A DNA stretch of 64,000 nt from Sulfobacillus thermosulfidooxidans (GTDB lineage Bacteria; Bacillota; Sulfobacillia; Sulfobacillales; Sulfobacillaceae), in NCBI RefSeq assembly GCF_001280565.1, contig NZ_LGRO01000001.1, positions 1,736,001 to 1,800,000 of the forward strand, given 5' to 3'. Positions 56,510 to 64,000 of this stretch are shown one piece after another. Numbering within the stretch: the stretch's first letter is position 1; each line of letters opens with the position of its first letter. Position numbers and translations under genes: made by a program. The notes under the pieces were generated by a model that searched no databases, was not told where the DNA came from, and saw only the letters and a program-made list of their open reading frames with translations.

Positions 56510-56953
56510 TCAACTTCCGTCACGAGAGGACGGTAAACCGTGGACATCATGCGCTGCGTCCCAACCTCTTTCGGCGAAATCGGAAACAGCGTCTGCATGA
56601 ATGTGTAACAACTTAACAACGTAAGGATTAGAGGATTGAGCTCGAACTTCCACCCCGTTACTGTGTGTGATGATGGTTTGATCAATTTCATCAGCATAAC
56701 GAAACAATTCGGGGAAAAAGGGATCCCATCTCCTCATCACCAACCCTTTCTTCATCCGGGATTCCATCGCCAACACATGATCTTGTAATAATTGGACTGT
56801 CACCGCATCGTGAGATGTTGTTACGGTACGAATTCCTTCAGCCGTTTTTTCTACGTGACGCTGTGTTGTGGTGGCATGTCGATCAAATAATTGATGGCCA
56901 ATTTCTTGATCATGAGCTTTGGCAGGATCCCAGCCAACATAAATGGGTTGCAT
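56510..56953 (-). CDS. Conserved protein of unknown function, two-repeat type
   Basis: A 147-residue soluble protein from ATG 56953, after GAGGTGAAAGG. Two similar halves: HVEKTAEGIRTVTTSHDAVT with VQLLQDHVLAMESRMKKG, and THSNGVEVRAQSSNPYVVKL with LHIHADAVSDFAERG plus AAHDVH. The ending, 'SxPYVVKL-x-x-x-HA-x-x-V-x-x-F', recurs in a widespread uncharacterised bacterial family. No signal peptide. A dead copy of the first half lies at 60378-60572, with similar upstream sequence. A large inverted repeat 35-95 bases upstream is probably its operator. Confidence 0.75.
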   Translation of the reverse strand: MQPIYVGWDPAKAHDQEIGHQLFDRHATTTQRHVEKTAEGIRTVTTSHDAVTVQLLQDHVLAMESRMKKGLVMRRWDPFFPELFRYADEIDQTIITHSNGVEVRAQSSNPYVVKLLHIHADAVSDFAERGWDAAHDVHGLPSSRDGS

Positions 56954-56987
56954 TGCCTTTCACCTCTGTGTGATATTTCTAAGCGTT

Positions 56988-57048
56988 TAGAGGATATTCT
57001 AGAACAAACTATAGTACAATCCTTTTATTGTACTAGGAATATCCTCTA
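56988..57048 (-). promoter_or_regulatory. Large imperfect palindrome upstream of the 147-residue gene
   Basis: TAGAGGATATTC...AGTACAAT (56988-57020) is complementary to ATTGTACT-AGGAATATCCTCTA (57027-57048), with a CCTTTT loop and one asymmetric bulge. The inner part AGTACAAT/ATTGTACT is a perfect 8-bp stem. It may be a double operator or an RNA hairpin. Confidence 0.65.
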
Positions 57049-57452
57049 GTTATTTTGGTGAAAGGCTATCGACTTCTGATCCCGATTGGTTTGGCCATGT
57101 AATGTCATGTGACTCTCAAAATCCTGAAGAATCCTTAAGCGTTTTCACGGCCTAATGAATGCCCTCCCTGGACCGTGGGTCGATGGCACCATGATTGTTC
57201 TGATTGTTGAGCTCGTCGTATAATTTTAGAAATCAGTTCTTTAGCAATGTTCACAGATTCTCCCTCAAGAAAACGGCAGAAACCGTGGTGCACTGCCTAT
57301 AGAGAATGTCAATGCAGATTCACACTTGTTCGACATCACATTACCGAGATGGGAAATCGTTGCGGAGTTGTTCAATCGGTAAAGTCAAAATATTAGATGT
57401 CGGCAGATTCAACGGATCGTTAGCCCGAAGACCCGAAGGAAAGGAGCAACTC
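57049..57452. other. Promoter region shared by divergent genes, part of a duplication
   Basis: Contains a segment (about 57205-57320) that resembles 60605-60720, for example CTCGTATAATTTTTAGAAATC in the second copy versus CGTCGTATAATTTTAGAAATC in the first. No gene of its own. Confidence 0.5.
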
Positions 57453-57998
57453 GTGAATTCTTTATGGTTTCGTGTACGCCCTAGCACAGCCGATGACACC
57501 GAAGCTATTGCCCGAGTGCAGATCGCCAGTTGGCGCAGTACCTATACTGGAATTGTTTCGGATACGTTTCTTGATCATTTAGAACAGCATCTTGATGAAC
57601 GCGTTGAGTCGCGACAACAACGCTTTAACAATCCCAATATGGCGATCTTTGTCCTTGTTTCTCCAGGTAATCATGTCGTAGGATTTATTGACGTCGGTCC
57701 CAATCGCGATGACGATGTCCACTATGATGCGGAACTTTATGCCATATATCTGCTCAAGGGTTGGCAGAGGTTAGGCGGCGGACGACAGCTTGTAGAAGCC
57801 GCGACGCACTGGCTCATCACGCATCACTATCAGGCACTCAAAGTCTGGGCTTTAAAAGAAAATCCCTTCCGAAGGTTTTACGAAAAGTTAGGCGGCTCAC
57901 AACTTAGTGAACGCTCCATCACGTTGGGAACACAAACATTTGACGAAGTTTCTTATGGATGGGAAAATCTTCACCATTTGATTTCTTTCCTCGCATGA
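57453..57998 (+). CDS. GNAT-family N-acetyltransferase
   Basis: About 181 residues; GTG 57453 is 7 bases after AAGGAG, much better than the ATG far upstream. Features: RVRPSTADDTEAIARVQIAS, WRSTYTGIVSDTFLDHL, then ELYAIYLLKGWQRLGGGRQL with the acetyl-CoA loop, then LKVWALKENPFRRFYEKLGG. This W-R-x-T-Y-x-G-I type belongs to the common YobR/PaiA-like branch. PaiA acts on polyamines in Bacillus, but this one's substrate is unknown. Single gene. Confidence 0.87.
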   Translation: MNSLWFRVRPSTADDTEAIARVQIASWRSTYTGIVSDTFLDHLEQHLDERVESRQQRFNNPNMAIFVLVSPGNHVVGFIDVGPNRDDDVHYDAELYAIYLLKGWQRLGGGRQLVEAATHWLITHHYQALKVWALKENPFRRFYEKLGGSQLSERSITLGTQTFDEVSYGWENLHHLISFLA

Positions 57999-58211
57999 TT
58001 CGGCGCCGAGCCACAAATCCCAAACTTTTCACATCACCAACTTATTCCAACCACGATTCATTGTTTTTATAGAGAGACAACTTCTCATTCAGACGAAGTG
58101 ATGGCTTCCAACCCGAGTGAAAAAAGGCGTAAAAATTATTCAGAAAATCACTCCGAATCCCTTTGGTGACACATTTTCCATCGAAGATATCAATTGTTAT
58201 GTCTTAACTTT

Positions 58212-58440
58212 TCACGACAAAGCATAAAGATGCGTGTCGTACTGGCTGTGGCTGGCAGATCTCCTCGGCAAGACGCAAGCCCATTTTGAGTTATTAATTA
58301 TCGTCCAAGCGACACGTCGGTCCACTTTGCGACCGATGCGTTCTAAGGGGTTGGGTGGACGCGATTTGCTCCCAAAGTTCATGTGGCAACTGCATATAGG
58401 CGAAAACATCGTCTTGGGCATCGGTCAAACATTGGCCGCA
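58212..58440 (-). mobile_element. IS256-family transposase tail, frameshifted relic
   Basis: One frame reads FAYMQLPHELWEQIASTQPL, and after a slip in a CCCC run (plus-strand GGGG near 58347-58350) the next continues NPLERIGRKVDRRV. Together these give the W-x-x-I-x-S-T-N-P-L-E-R-x-x-R signature near the end of Mutator/IS256 transposases. The rest is lost. Confidence 0.68.
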
Positions 58441-58551
58441 TGGTGGTCTCTTATATCCGTCGCAGAAGTTTTTTGTTGCTTTCAGACAACGACCCAATGG
58501 GTCATCCTTCTGTGTCCGTTACTGTCCGAAACTCAAAGGATCTGTCTTGCA

Positions 58552-59771
58552 CTAGTCAGCACGGTTCTCGCGATGCCGAGTGCGTTCGATGAAGCCTAGG
58601 AGGATCGCGTTTCCGAAGGCCAGAATCGCCATAACCACCCAATACTCCCCATACCCGCCATGCGTGATAACCCAGCCTCCCATAGTGGGGGTAACGATCG
58701 CTGCCAATCCGCCAACGGTTCCTATCGCTGACAGTCCGCTGGCTCTAAGAGACGGAGGAATCCAATCGTGTATCCACACCATGGCGGACCCGGATTCAAT
58801 GCCGAGTCCCACCTCCAGGATAATCTGTCCCAGAAAAAACGCAGTTTCGGTGCCGCAGGCGATGGTGATGGCTCCCAGGCCGATGAGAAGGGCTCCAATC
58901 CCTGAAGAAAGTACCCCTGGGACTTTCGTGCCGATGAAGCGCGAGACCCACAGGCCGAAACTCAATTCCAGAATCAGTAATCCGAGCAGGGGGCCAACCC
59001 ACCGAGCCGACGCATGCAACTGTCTCAGCCAATAAACCTGCCAAAATGACAGAAAGAGCGACAGAGTTCCATTGGACACCATCGCCCGCGCCACACAACA
59101 AGTCGCATTGGGGTTGTCTCGGTGAGCAGCTTAACAAGGCTGCCCACAGCAACCCGCGTCCGGGTTTTAGTGCCATAGTTCTCCGCCATACCGAACAGGG
59201 CAATACAACACGCTAGAGCCGCGAACAACGCCTGTGCCCCGAATAGCCAAGCCATGCTGATTCCCATTAAAGTCACCGACGCACCGGCTGCGACCGCCCC
59301 GGATAGTTGGGACACACTGGAGACTTGTGGGAGAACAATCTTCTTGTCTTCTGCTCTTCCGTGTGCAGCCAATGTGTCGACGACCCACGTTTGGGGCAAT
59401 CTCCTCACGGTGCCCATGCCGGCTGCCCACACCGCCATAGATAGCGCGAAATCTAGAACGGTACCCGATAATCCAAAGAACAACAATCCTAACGACCACA
59501 CGGCCAATCCGATTGCCAAGACCTTGGTTCGACCATGCACATCCGCGGCAATTCCCGAAGGGAAATCGACCAACGTCGTAATAGCTAACGCCAGTGAGGC
59601 GATAATCCCTATGGATTCGACTGACAGTCCGTTTCTCGTCATATCGATGATATAGAGAGATCCGAAAATCCTGTCGATGACCGACAGCAATATCATTAAA
59701 ACTGCATAGACGAACACACTATGTGGTGACATTTTTATTGTACGGAAGAATGCCTTGGACATGAGTGACAC
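58552..59771 (-). pseudogene. MFS transporter, single frameshift
   Basis: GTG 59771 follows GGAGGGGGGATCC. The first frame encodes six TM helices with LVDFPSGIAADVHGRTKVLA, the MFS loop 2-3 motif, and MGTVRRLPQTWVVDTLA. It runs until about 59085-59095, where the reading must shift by one to continue ARAMVSNGTLSLFLSFWQVY and five more helices up to the stop at 58552. Joined length is about 405 residues, normal for MFS. Could be a sequencing indel in GGCGCGGGCG context. GC-rich compared with neighbours, suggesting import. Confidence 0.75.
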
Positions 59772-60377
59772 GGATCCCCCCTCCGGACGAAGCGATCCAT
59801 TAGCCTTTTTCAGACACATGAGGATGATGCTCACGGAAAACTCGTGTACCCATGGAAAACCATGGTTCAGAAATCCCTCTTAAATATGTCAATACCAATG
59901 CATGACCTTTTGTACAGGCTTGATGCAAGGACAAAAACGAGGACCGCCATCACGCATCTCTTGAGACATTGCATATACCCTATCTCTCGTCGAATGAGAG
60001 GATTCCATGCGTGCTGGCGTTGACTCACGAAAGTCTTCTTCCGTGTCAACCTTTGTCTACAAGGCATTTGCAATGTGAGAGTCTCATGTAAAGATTGGGT
60101 ATTCCAAAAACCGATAAACCAGGATAACTCAACCCCATTATATGTCATCGTTGCCATCGCCCTGTGAGTTATTGCTTGCTTGGTACACATTTCAAAAATA
60201 TGTACACGTATTCGACGTCGAATCAAAAGATCCTGCGCTCAGGATGAGGAAGGTGTTCATCATGACCTTATCTGCGGCCAAAACGTTAAGGCACGTTATG
60301 AACCCGTAGCGAAACCCCTTGCATCCAACCAATCCGAGACTCATATGGATGATCTCTCCTCATCTTCAACCCTTTGT
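59772..60377. other. Gene-free stretch
   Basis: No convincing gene. A short plus-strand frame near 60180-60410 has no motif and overlaps the dead gene copy. Confidence 0.5.
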
Positions 60378-60572
60378 TCATCTGCGATCCCTAGCAAGCT
60401 TATGATGTAATAATTTAACCATCGCGGGATTCGCCGATGTCGTGATGGTACGGATAACTTCAAATATCTGTTCTACGTAATGCCGGGTCATGACATGTCG
60501 ACCAAGTAATTGATACCAAATCTGTTAACCATGGGCTTCCGCGGAATCCTCGTCAAAATAAATGGGTTAAAT
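60378..60572 (-). pseudogene. Dead paralogue of the 147-residue two-repeat gene
   Basis: The minus-strand text PIYFDEDSAEAHG, stop, QIWYQLLGRHVMTRHYVEQI and IRTITTSANPAMVKLLHHK lines up with the N-terminal half of the protein at 56510-56953. The original ATG is ATT, the second codon is a stop and another TAA follows residue 15. Only the first repeat survives. Confidence 0.72.
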
Positions 60573-60750
60573 TCGTTTTTTTAGAAAGACAACATGATGT
60601 GAAAATCATCGAGTTCCTCGTATAATTTTTAGAAATCAGCATTCTTGGGACATGTTCGTGCGATCTCAACCAAGTAAATGGTAGAAACTGCTCGTGTACT
60701 TCCTGACCAAAATGTCAATGTAGCCTCATCAAATTACTGAGGAGAAGCTT

Positions 60751-61107
60751 ATGTGCGTTCGATATCGTGTTGTGCGAGAGCACAGTCGTAGTGATGTTAA
60801 AGGACTTCGATTGTATTCCGGAGAGATGGTGTCGGTCGGAAGACGGGATACCGACTGGTCGTCGTGGCTGTGGTGCACTACCGAGTCGGGCCAGGGTGCA
60901 TGGGTACCCGAACAATTTCTCCATGTATGGGATGACAACCGGGCCGTTGTCACGACGGATTACGATTCTACCGAATTGACCGTAAGTCCCGGGGACTTGG
61001 TCACAGGAACGCAGATTGTAGGGGGATGGGTCTGGAGCAAAAATTCCCAGAGTGAAGAAGGATGGGTACCGTTAGAAAATCTGACACAAATCAGCGAACC
61101 TAAATAA
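60751..61107 (+). CDS. SH3-like domain protein
   Basis: A 118-residue cytoplasmic protein, ATG 60751 after GAGGAGAAGCTT. Two tandem SH3-type units: the first with WLWCTTESGQGAWVPEQFL, the second with AVVTTDYDSTELTVSPGDLV and GWVWSKNSQSEEGWVPLENL. The G-W-V-P-x-x-(F/N)-L pattern is the SH3 binding-strand signature. Members of this group are small adaptor-like proteins of unknown role. It follows the dead gene copy, and the equivalent position in the other copy holds the GNAT gene. Confidence 0.84.
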   Translation: MCVRYRVVREHSRSDVKGLRLYSGEMVSVGRRDTDWSSWLWCTTESGQGAWVPEQFLHVWDDNRAVVTTDYDSTELTVSPGDLVTGTQIVGGWVWSKNSQSEEGWVPLENLTQISEPK

Positions 61108-61329
61108 CACGCTCTGAGCGTAAGACGTTTATGGGAGCGTTCATTATGTCAAGCGTAGCACAGCACAAGGATGAACAAAAAAGCACCCATTCACCTCTCA
61201 TCCATGGATAGCGAGTCAAGCAGATTCACGTAAAAAATTGGGAATGCCGTATAAAAGCCGATTACCCATTATAATTAAAGGTGAATGCCAAAAACTTATG
61301 CGGATTCCCTCACGAAATGGGGAGAGGTC

Positions 61330-61926
61330 ATGCCGTCTCAAATATCTTCCAACCATCCATCCCATTCCTTATCGCGTTTCTTGATTCCTTGGCGGTATCT
61401 CACCTGGTGGATTTTGTCACTTCCATTGTTAATGATTCTGGCTCTGATCGTTCATAATTTTTATCTGCTTTTGTTCAGCCACGTTATGGCAGGAAGTCTA
61501 TGGACTGGCGCAGACATTTTTCTAGGCTTTATCCTCGGCCCTATTTGGAAACATCTGTCGCCTTCCGAACGAAAAGCTGTGCAATCCCGCCTTATTCCCA
61601 AAACCTTACTCTATATGCCCGTCTTAGGTCTCACCACGGGCACTGCCGGTTGGTATGTGGCGCAATATAACGGGTTTGCCACCACCCATAGCGCAATGTT
61701 TCCTTGGATTATCGCAGCAGGTCTTGTGACCATAACATTAACCATCGTGGGTCTAGGCATTATGCTCCCCACCAGTCTTTCCATGCTCAAAGAAATGGAA
61801 AAAACCTCCCCTGATCCCACCCGATTAACCCGTCTTATCTTCCGAAATCGCCGTTTAGCGGCGGTTCAAGGTCTTCTTCAGGTGACCATCATCATTATCA
61901 TGGTTTACTTAACCATTGCCCCTTGA
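61330..61926 (+). CDS. Four-TM membrane protein, CopD/DUF2269-like
   Basis: About 198 residues from ATG 61330 after GGGAGAGG. Four TM helices; the first includes LMILALIVHNFYLLLFSHVM, followed by AGSLWTGADIFLGFILGPIW. The third loop has TGTAGWYVAQYNGF. The conserved-looking H-x-x-A-G-x-x-W-x-G-x-D at the second helix suggests a heme or copper site like those in CopD or DUF2269 proteins. Function not established. Single gene. Confidence 0.65.
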   Translation: MPSQISSNHPSHSLSRFLIPWRYLTWWILSLPLLMILALIVHNFYLLLFSHVMAGSLWTGADIFLGFILGPIWKHLSPSERKAVQSRLIPKTLLYMPVLGLTTGTAGWYVAQYNGFATTHSAMFPWIIAAGLVTITLTIVGLGIMLPTSLSMLKEMEKTSPDPTRLTRLIFRNRRLAAVQGLLQVTIIIIMVYLTIAP

Positions 61927-62165
61927 TAGAGATTTTTAAGCCGGCAGGCGTTGTCTATAATAGAAAACTTCTTTGGAGCAGCGCGAGTTAAAATTCTTGG
62001 GTAAAAACAAAAAAACCCAGTAATTTATTGAAAATCCCTCAAAAGAGTTATGTCATAATAAACCCAAAATTATCATGAATTCAAATGGATAACCGCCGAA
62101 ATGGTTTGTGAATCCTAAACGTTATTGCCTGTTTGCAAAACCCCAGGGGAAAGGATTAAAAGCTG

Positions 62166-63389
62166 ATGTCAAAAGATTTTCAGAAGTTTCGCTCCGCCAT
62201 GACGAGACCCGTTCTCGTTCTCTTTTTCATGTCCTTTGTTGTGCCTTTTTCCGCTTTTATGCTCTATCCTTTCCTGATCATTTATCTCACGCACGTCTTG
62301 CACTATCAGCCGTGGGAAGCTGGACTGCTGTTATCTGTGCGCTTCTTATCCAGTGGCTTATTAGGATTTGTCGGAGGATTGGTATCGGCGAGAATTGGTA
62401 CCATGCGCACCTACGTTATATCTGCAGTCATTAGTGCCGTATCCATTATGGCCCTGGCTTTTACGCCAGGAGCGGTATTTCTCGTTATCGTTTTGGCCAT
62501 CTTAGGACTCGCCGCGTCAACGGTCAATGCCATGGCCCGGGGTTTAGCTAATGAACATATCCTAGATGAATACCGTGGTGTCATTCAGAACTACATTCAT
62601 TGGCTTAATAATATTGGTATGGCCGCTGCTTTACCCTTTTCCGCTCTCTTGTTAGGTGGGGGGTATTCCCGTTGGCCATATTTCGTGGCTGCATCCGGTT
62701 ACGCATTAGCAGCAGGTGCTCTTTTTATCACTTTTCGCCCATCAAAGCCGAAACCTGTCGCTGCCGCGGATAATTCACGGCCATCTTTTTCACCATGGAA
62801 AATCCTTCAATATGACCGAGCATTTTCCTGGCTTCTCCTCGCTTTTGCTTTAGTTGTCGTCGTTGAAATGCAGTTTGAATCCGGCGTTCCTCTCGACTTG
62901 TCTTTTCATTTTGTTCAAGGCGCCAAACTATATGGTGTTCTTGGCGCTATTGATATGACTCTCGTCTTTTTGCTGCAACCACTTGTTGCCCACTGGGTCG
63001 ATAATCATCCCTCGTCGTGGTTCGGATCATTGGCCATGTTATTGCTCAGTGGATTGGTCATTGGTGCGCTCTGGCAAACAGTATGGGGATGGACTCTGGC
63101 CATCATTTGCCTCAGTGTAGGTGACGTCTTTGCTTTCGGTCAAATTTTTTCTTTAGTCGGCGTGCTGCCTAAAGCGGGTCAACACGGGTTATATTTTAGT
63201 CTATTAAGCATGGTTCAAGGTTTAGGAACATTTGCTGCCTACGCATTCGCTGGAATCGGTTACAATATATTGCATCCCCTGGGGATGTTTTTACTGACCA
63301 TTCCCTTAACCTTATTCGCCATCATCTCTTACCGAAACGCTTCCCGTCTTCGGACAGTACAAGAAGAAGCTATCACAACAACGGGATGA
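62166..63389 (+). CDS. MFS transporter
   Basis: A 407-residue protein of twelve TM helices. TM1 region VLVLFFMSFVVPFSAFMLYP, loop 2-3 GGLVSARIGTMRTYV, TM5 segment MAAALPFSALLLGG. The second half includes the MTLVFLLQPLVAHWVDNHPS motif. Resembles DHA1/MdtH-type drug/H+ antiporters. ATG 62166 follows GGGGAAAGG at some distance, so an alternative start nearby is possible. Intact, unlike the other three MFS-like genes of this window that are broken. Confidence 0.84.
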   Translation: MSKDFQKFRSAMTRPVLVLFFMSFVVPFSAFMLYPFLIIYLTHVLHYQPWEAGLLLSVRFLSSGLLGFVGGLVSARIGTMRTYVISAVISAVSIMALAFTPGAVFLVIVLAILGLAASTVNAMARGLANEHILDEYRGVIQNYIHWLNNIGMAAALPFSALLLGGGYSRWPYFVAASGYALAAGALFITFRPSKPKPVAAADNSRPSFSPWKILQYDRAFSWLLLAFALVVVVEMQFESGVPLDLSFHFVQGAKLYGVLGAIDMTLVFLLQPLVAHWVDNHPSSWFGSLAMLLLSGLVIGALWQTVWGWTLAIICLSVGDVFAFGQIFSLVGVLPKAGQHGLYFSLLSMVQGLGTFAAYAFAGIGYNILHPLGMFLLTIPLTLFAIISYRNASRLRTVQEEAITTTG

Positions 63390-63636
63390 CTTAAATCCTT
63401 AAAAACGCAAAGGGATATTTCTTGGATAGGAGGGCCAATCAGAAGTTTCGGCACCTTTGTTTTGCGGGGATCGACTTCTTTGTTAATGTGGTATCATGGA
63501 CAAGGTTCGTGGAATACTGGCGATGTCTAAATTCTTTTAAATGGGTTGCGCTTCGCAGATGCGATGAGCTAGCGGCGTCGATCATGGATGCAGCACAATG
63601 GTTTTCAAGGTTATGTTTGAGAAGATCAACGCCCAC

Positions 63637-63999
63637 TCAGCGCCACATCGTCCCCTGATCGACACAGCACAAAAAATCATCGATCCGTGCGAGTTGTGTT
63701 TGTGCAAAATCTAGGTTGACATAACCGCGCAAGGATAATGCCAAGTTGATGATTGTCGACATGATGACCCGTGCTTGAAGAACATATTGAAACATGACAC
63801 GGTCTTCTAATACCTCCGGAAGTGCTGCGACAGATTGGACAAGAGGGTGTTTCAACCCTTGAAATAATGCCGTGTTCCCAATGAAACTGGCCAGGTCCCA
63901 GAATTTCGGCATTAACGATACATCCTCAAAATCAATCCATTGCCACCCCATTTTGGTAGCGAGCAGGTTTCCCGGGTGCGCATCTCCATGGGCCGGATA
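63637..63999 (-). CDS. APH-family (aminoglycoside/choline kinase-like) phosphotransferase, C-terminal part
   Basis: The frame is open to the right edge. It reads PAHGDAHPGNLLATK, the HxD catalytic loop of APH kinases with catalytic Asp, then WQWIDFEDVSLMPKFWDLAS, where the IDFED is the metal-binding DFG-like segment, followed by a helical lobe. It is the last 120 residues. Family members phosphorylate aminoglycosides, choline or related alcohols; this one's substrate cannot be told. 5' part outside the window. Confidence 0.85.
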   Translation of the reverse strand, partial: YPAHGDAHPGNLLATKMGWQWIDFEDVSLMPKFWDLASFIGNTALFQGLKHPLVQSVAALPEVLEDRVMFQYVLQARVIMSTIINLALSLRGYVNLDFAQTQLARIDDFLCCVDQGTMWR

Positions 64000-64000
64000 A

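Overview
The window most likely comes from a Sulfobacillus-like, spore-forming, acidophilic member of the Bacillota. This is inferred from gene content, not from a marker gene. It carries a complete GerA/GerC/GerB germinant-receptor operon, a Spo0E-like phosphatase, siroheme-dependent sulfite/nitrite reductase with its siroheme synthase, a YeeE/YedE-type sulfur transporter, DoxX, many GNAT acetyltransferases and many MFS pumps. Start sites mostly have strong AGGAGG-type ribosome binding sites, with frequent GTG and TTG starts. No rRNA, tRNA or CRISPR array was found.

Layout. 0-3 kb: the 3' part of an AAA ATPase gene, a broken MFS gene and a broken AraC regulator. 3-9 kb: Spo0E-like protein, a secreted Ser-rich protein with a partner lipoprotein, then a scrap-yard of mobile-element relics (IS200/IS605-like end, IS3 tail, another transposase tail) surrounding an intact Abi/UG-class reverse transcriptase, the best candidate for a phage-defence gene here. 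9-13 kb: ger operon. 13-20 kb: MsrB, sugar/metabolite MFS, P-loop kinase-like protein, FAD amine/amino-acid oxidase paired with an ornithine-cyclodeaminase family protein, GNAT, and a divergent HxlR/doxX pair. 20-26 kb: LapA-like protein, lipoprotein, GNAT, a frameshifted DUF3800 gene and about 1.5 kb without a convincing gene except a structured terminator-like element.

26-36 kb is almost entirely minus-strand and rich in peptidases: a broken PqqD/RRE-like plus M50-like membrane protein, an M14 carboxypeptidase, an S41 peptidase, an M1 aminopeptidase and ClpP, with GNAT genes between them. 36-46 kb: ArsR-DUF2087 regulator, two unknown genes, MFS, cupin, histidine phosphatase, LysR regulator, DUF6671 protein, an MFS fragment, HAD phosphatase and Nudix hydrolase. 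46-56 kb: MMPL transporter, a nonsense-interrupted deaminase, and a sulfur island (sulfite reductase, siroheme synthase, YeeE/YedE protein, small membrane protein, CxxxxC flavoprotein disulfide reductase). 56-64 kb: a duplicated small-protein locus (one intact copy, one dead copy), GNAT, IS256 relic, frameshifted MFS, SH3-like protein, two membrane proteins and a right-edge APH-family fragment.

The window is notable for broken genes: at least seven coding regions carry frameshifts or stops, and several of the breaks lie in short homopolymers. Either this is a decaying accessory region or the assembly has residual indel errors. Function calls rest on motif recognition by eye; no database search was possible.
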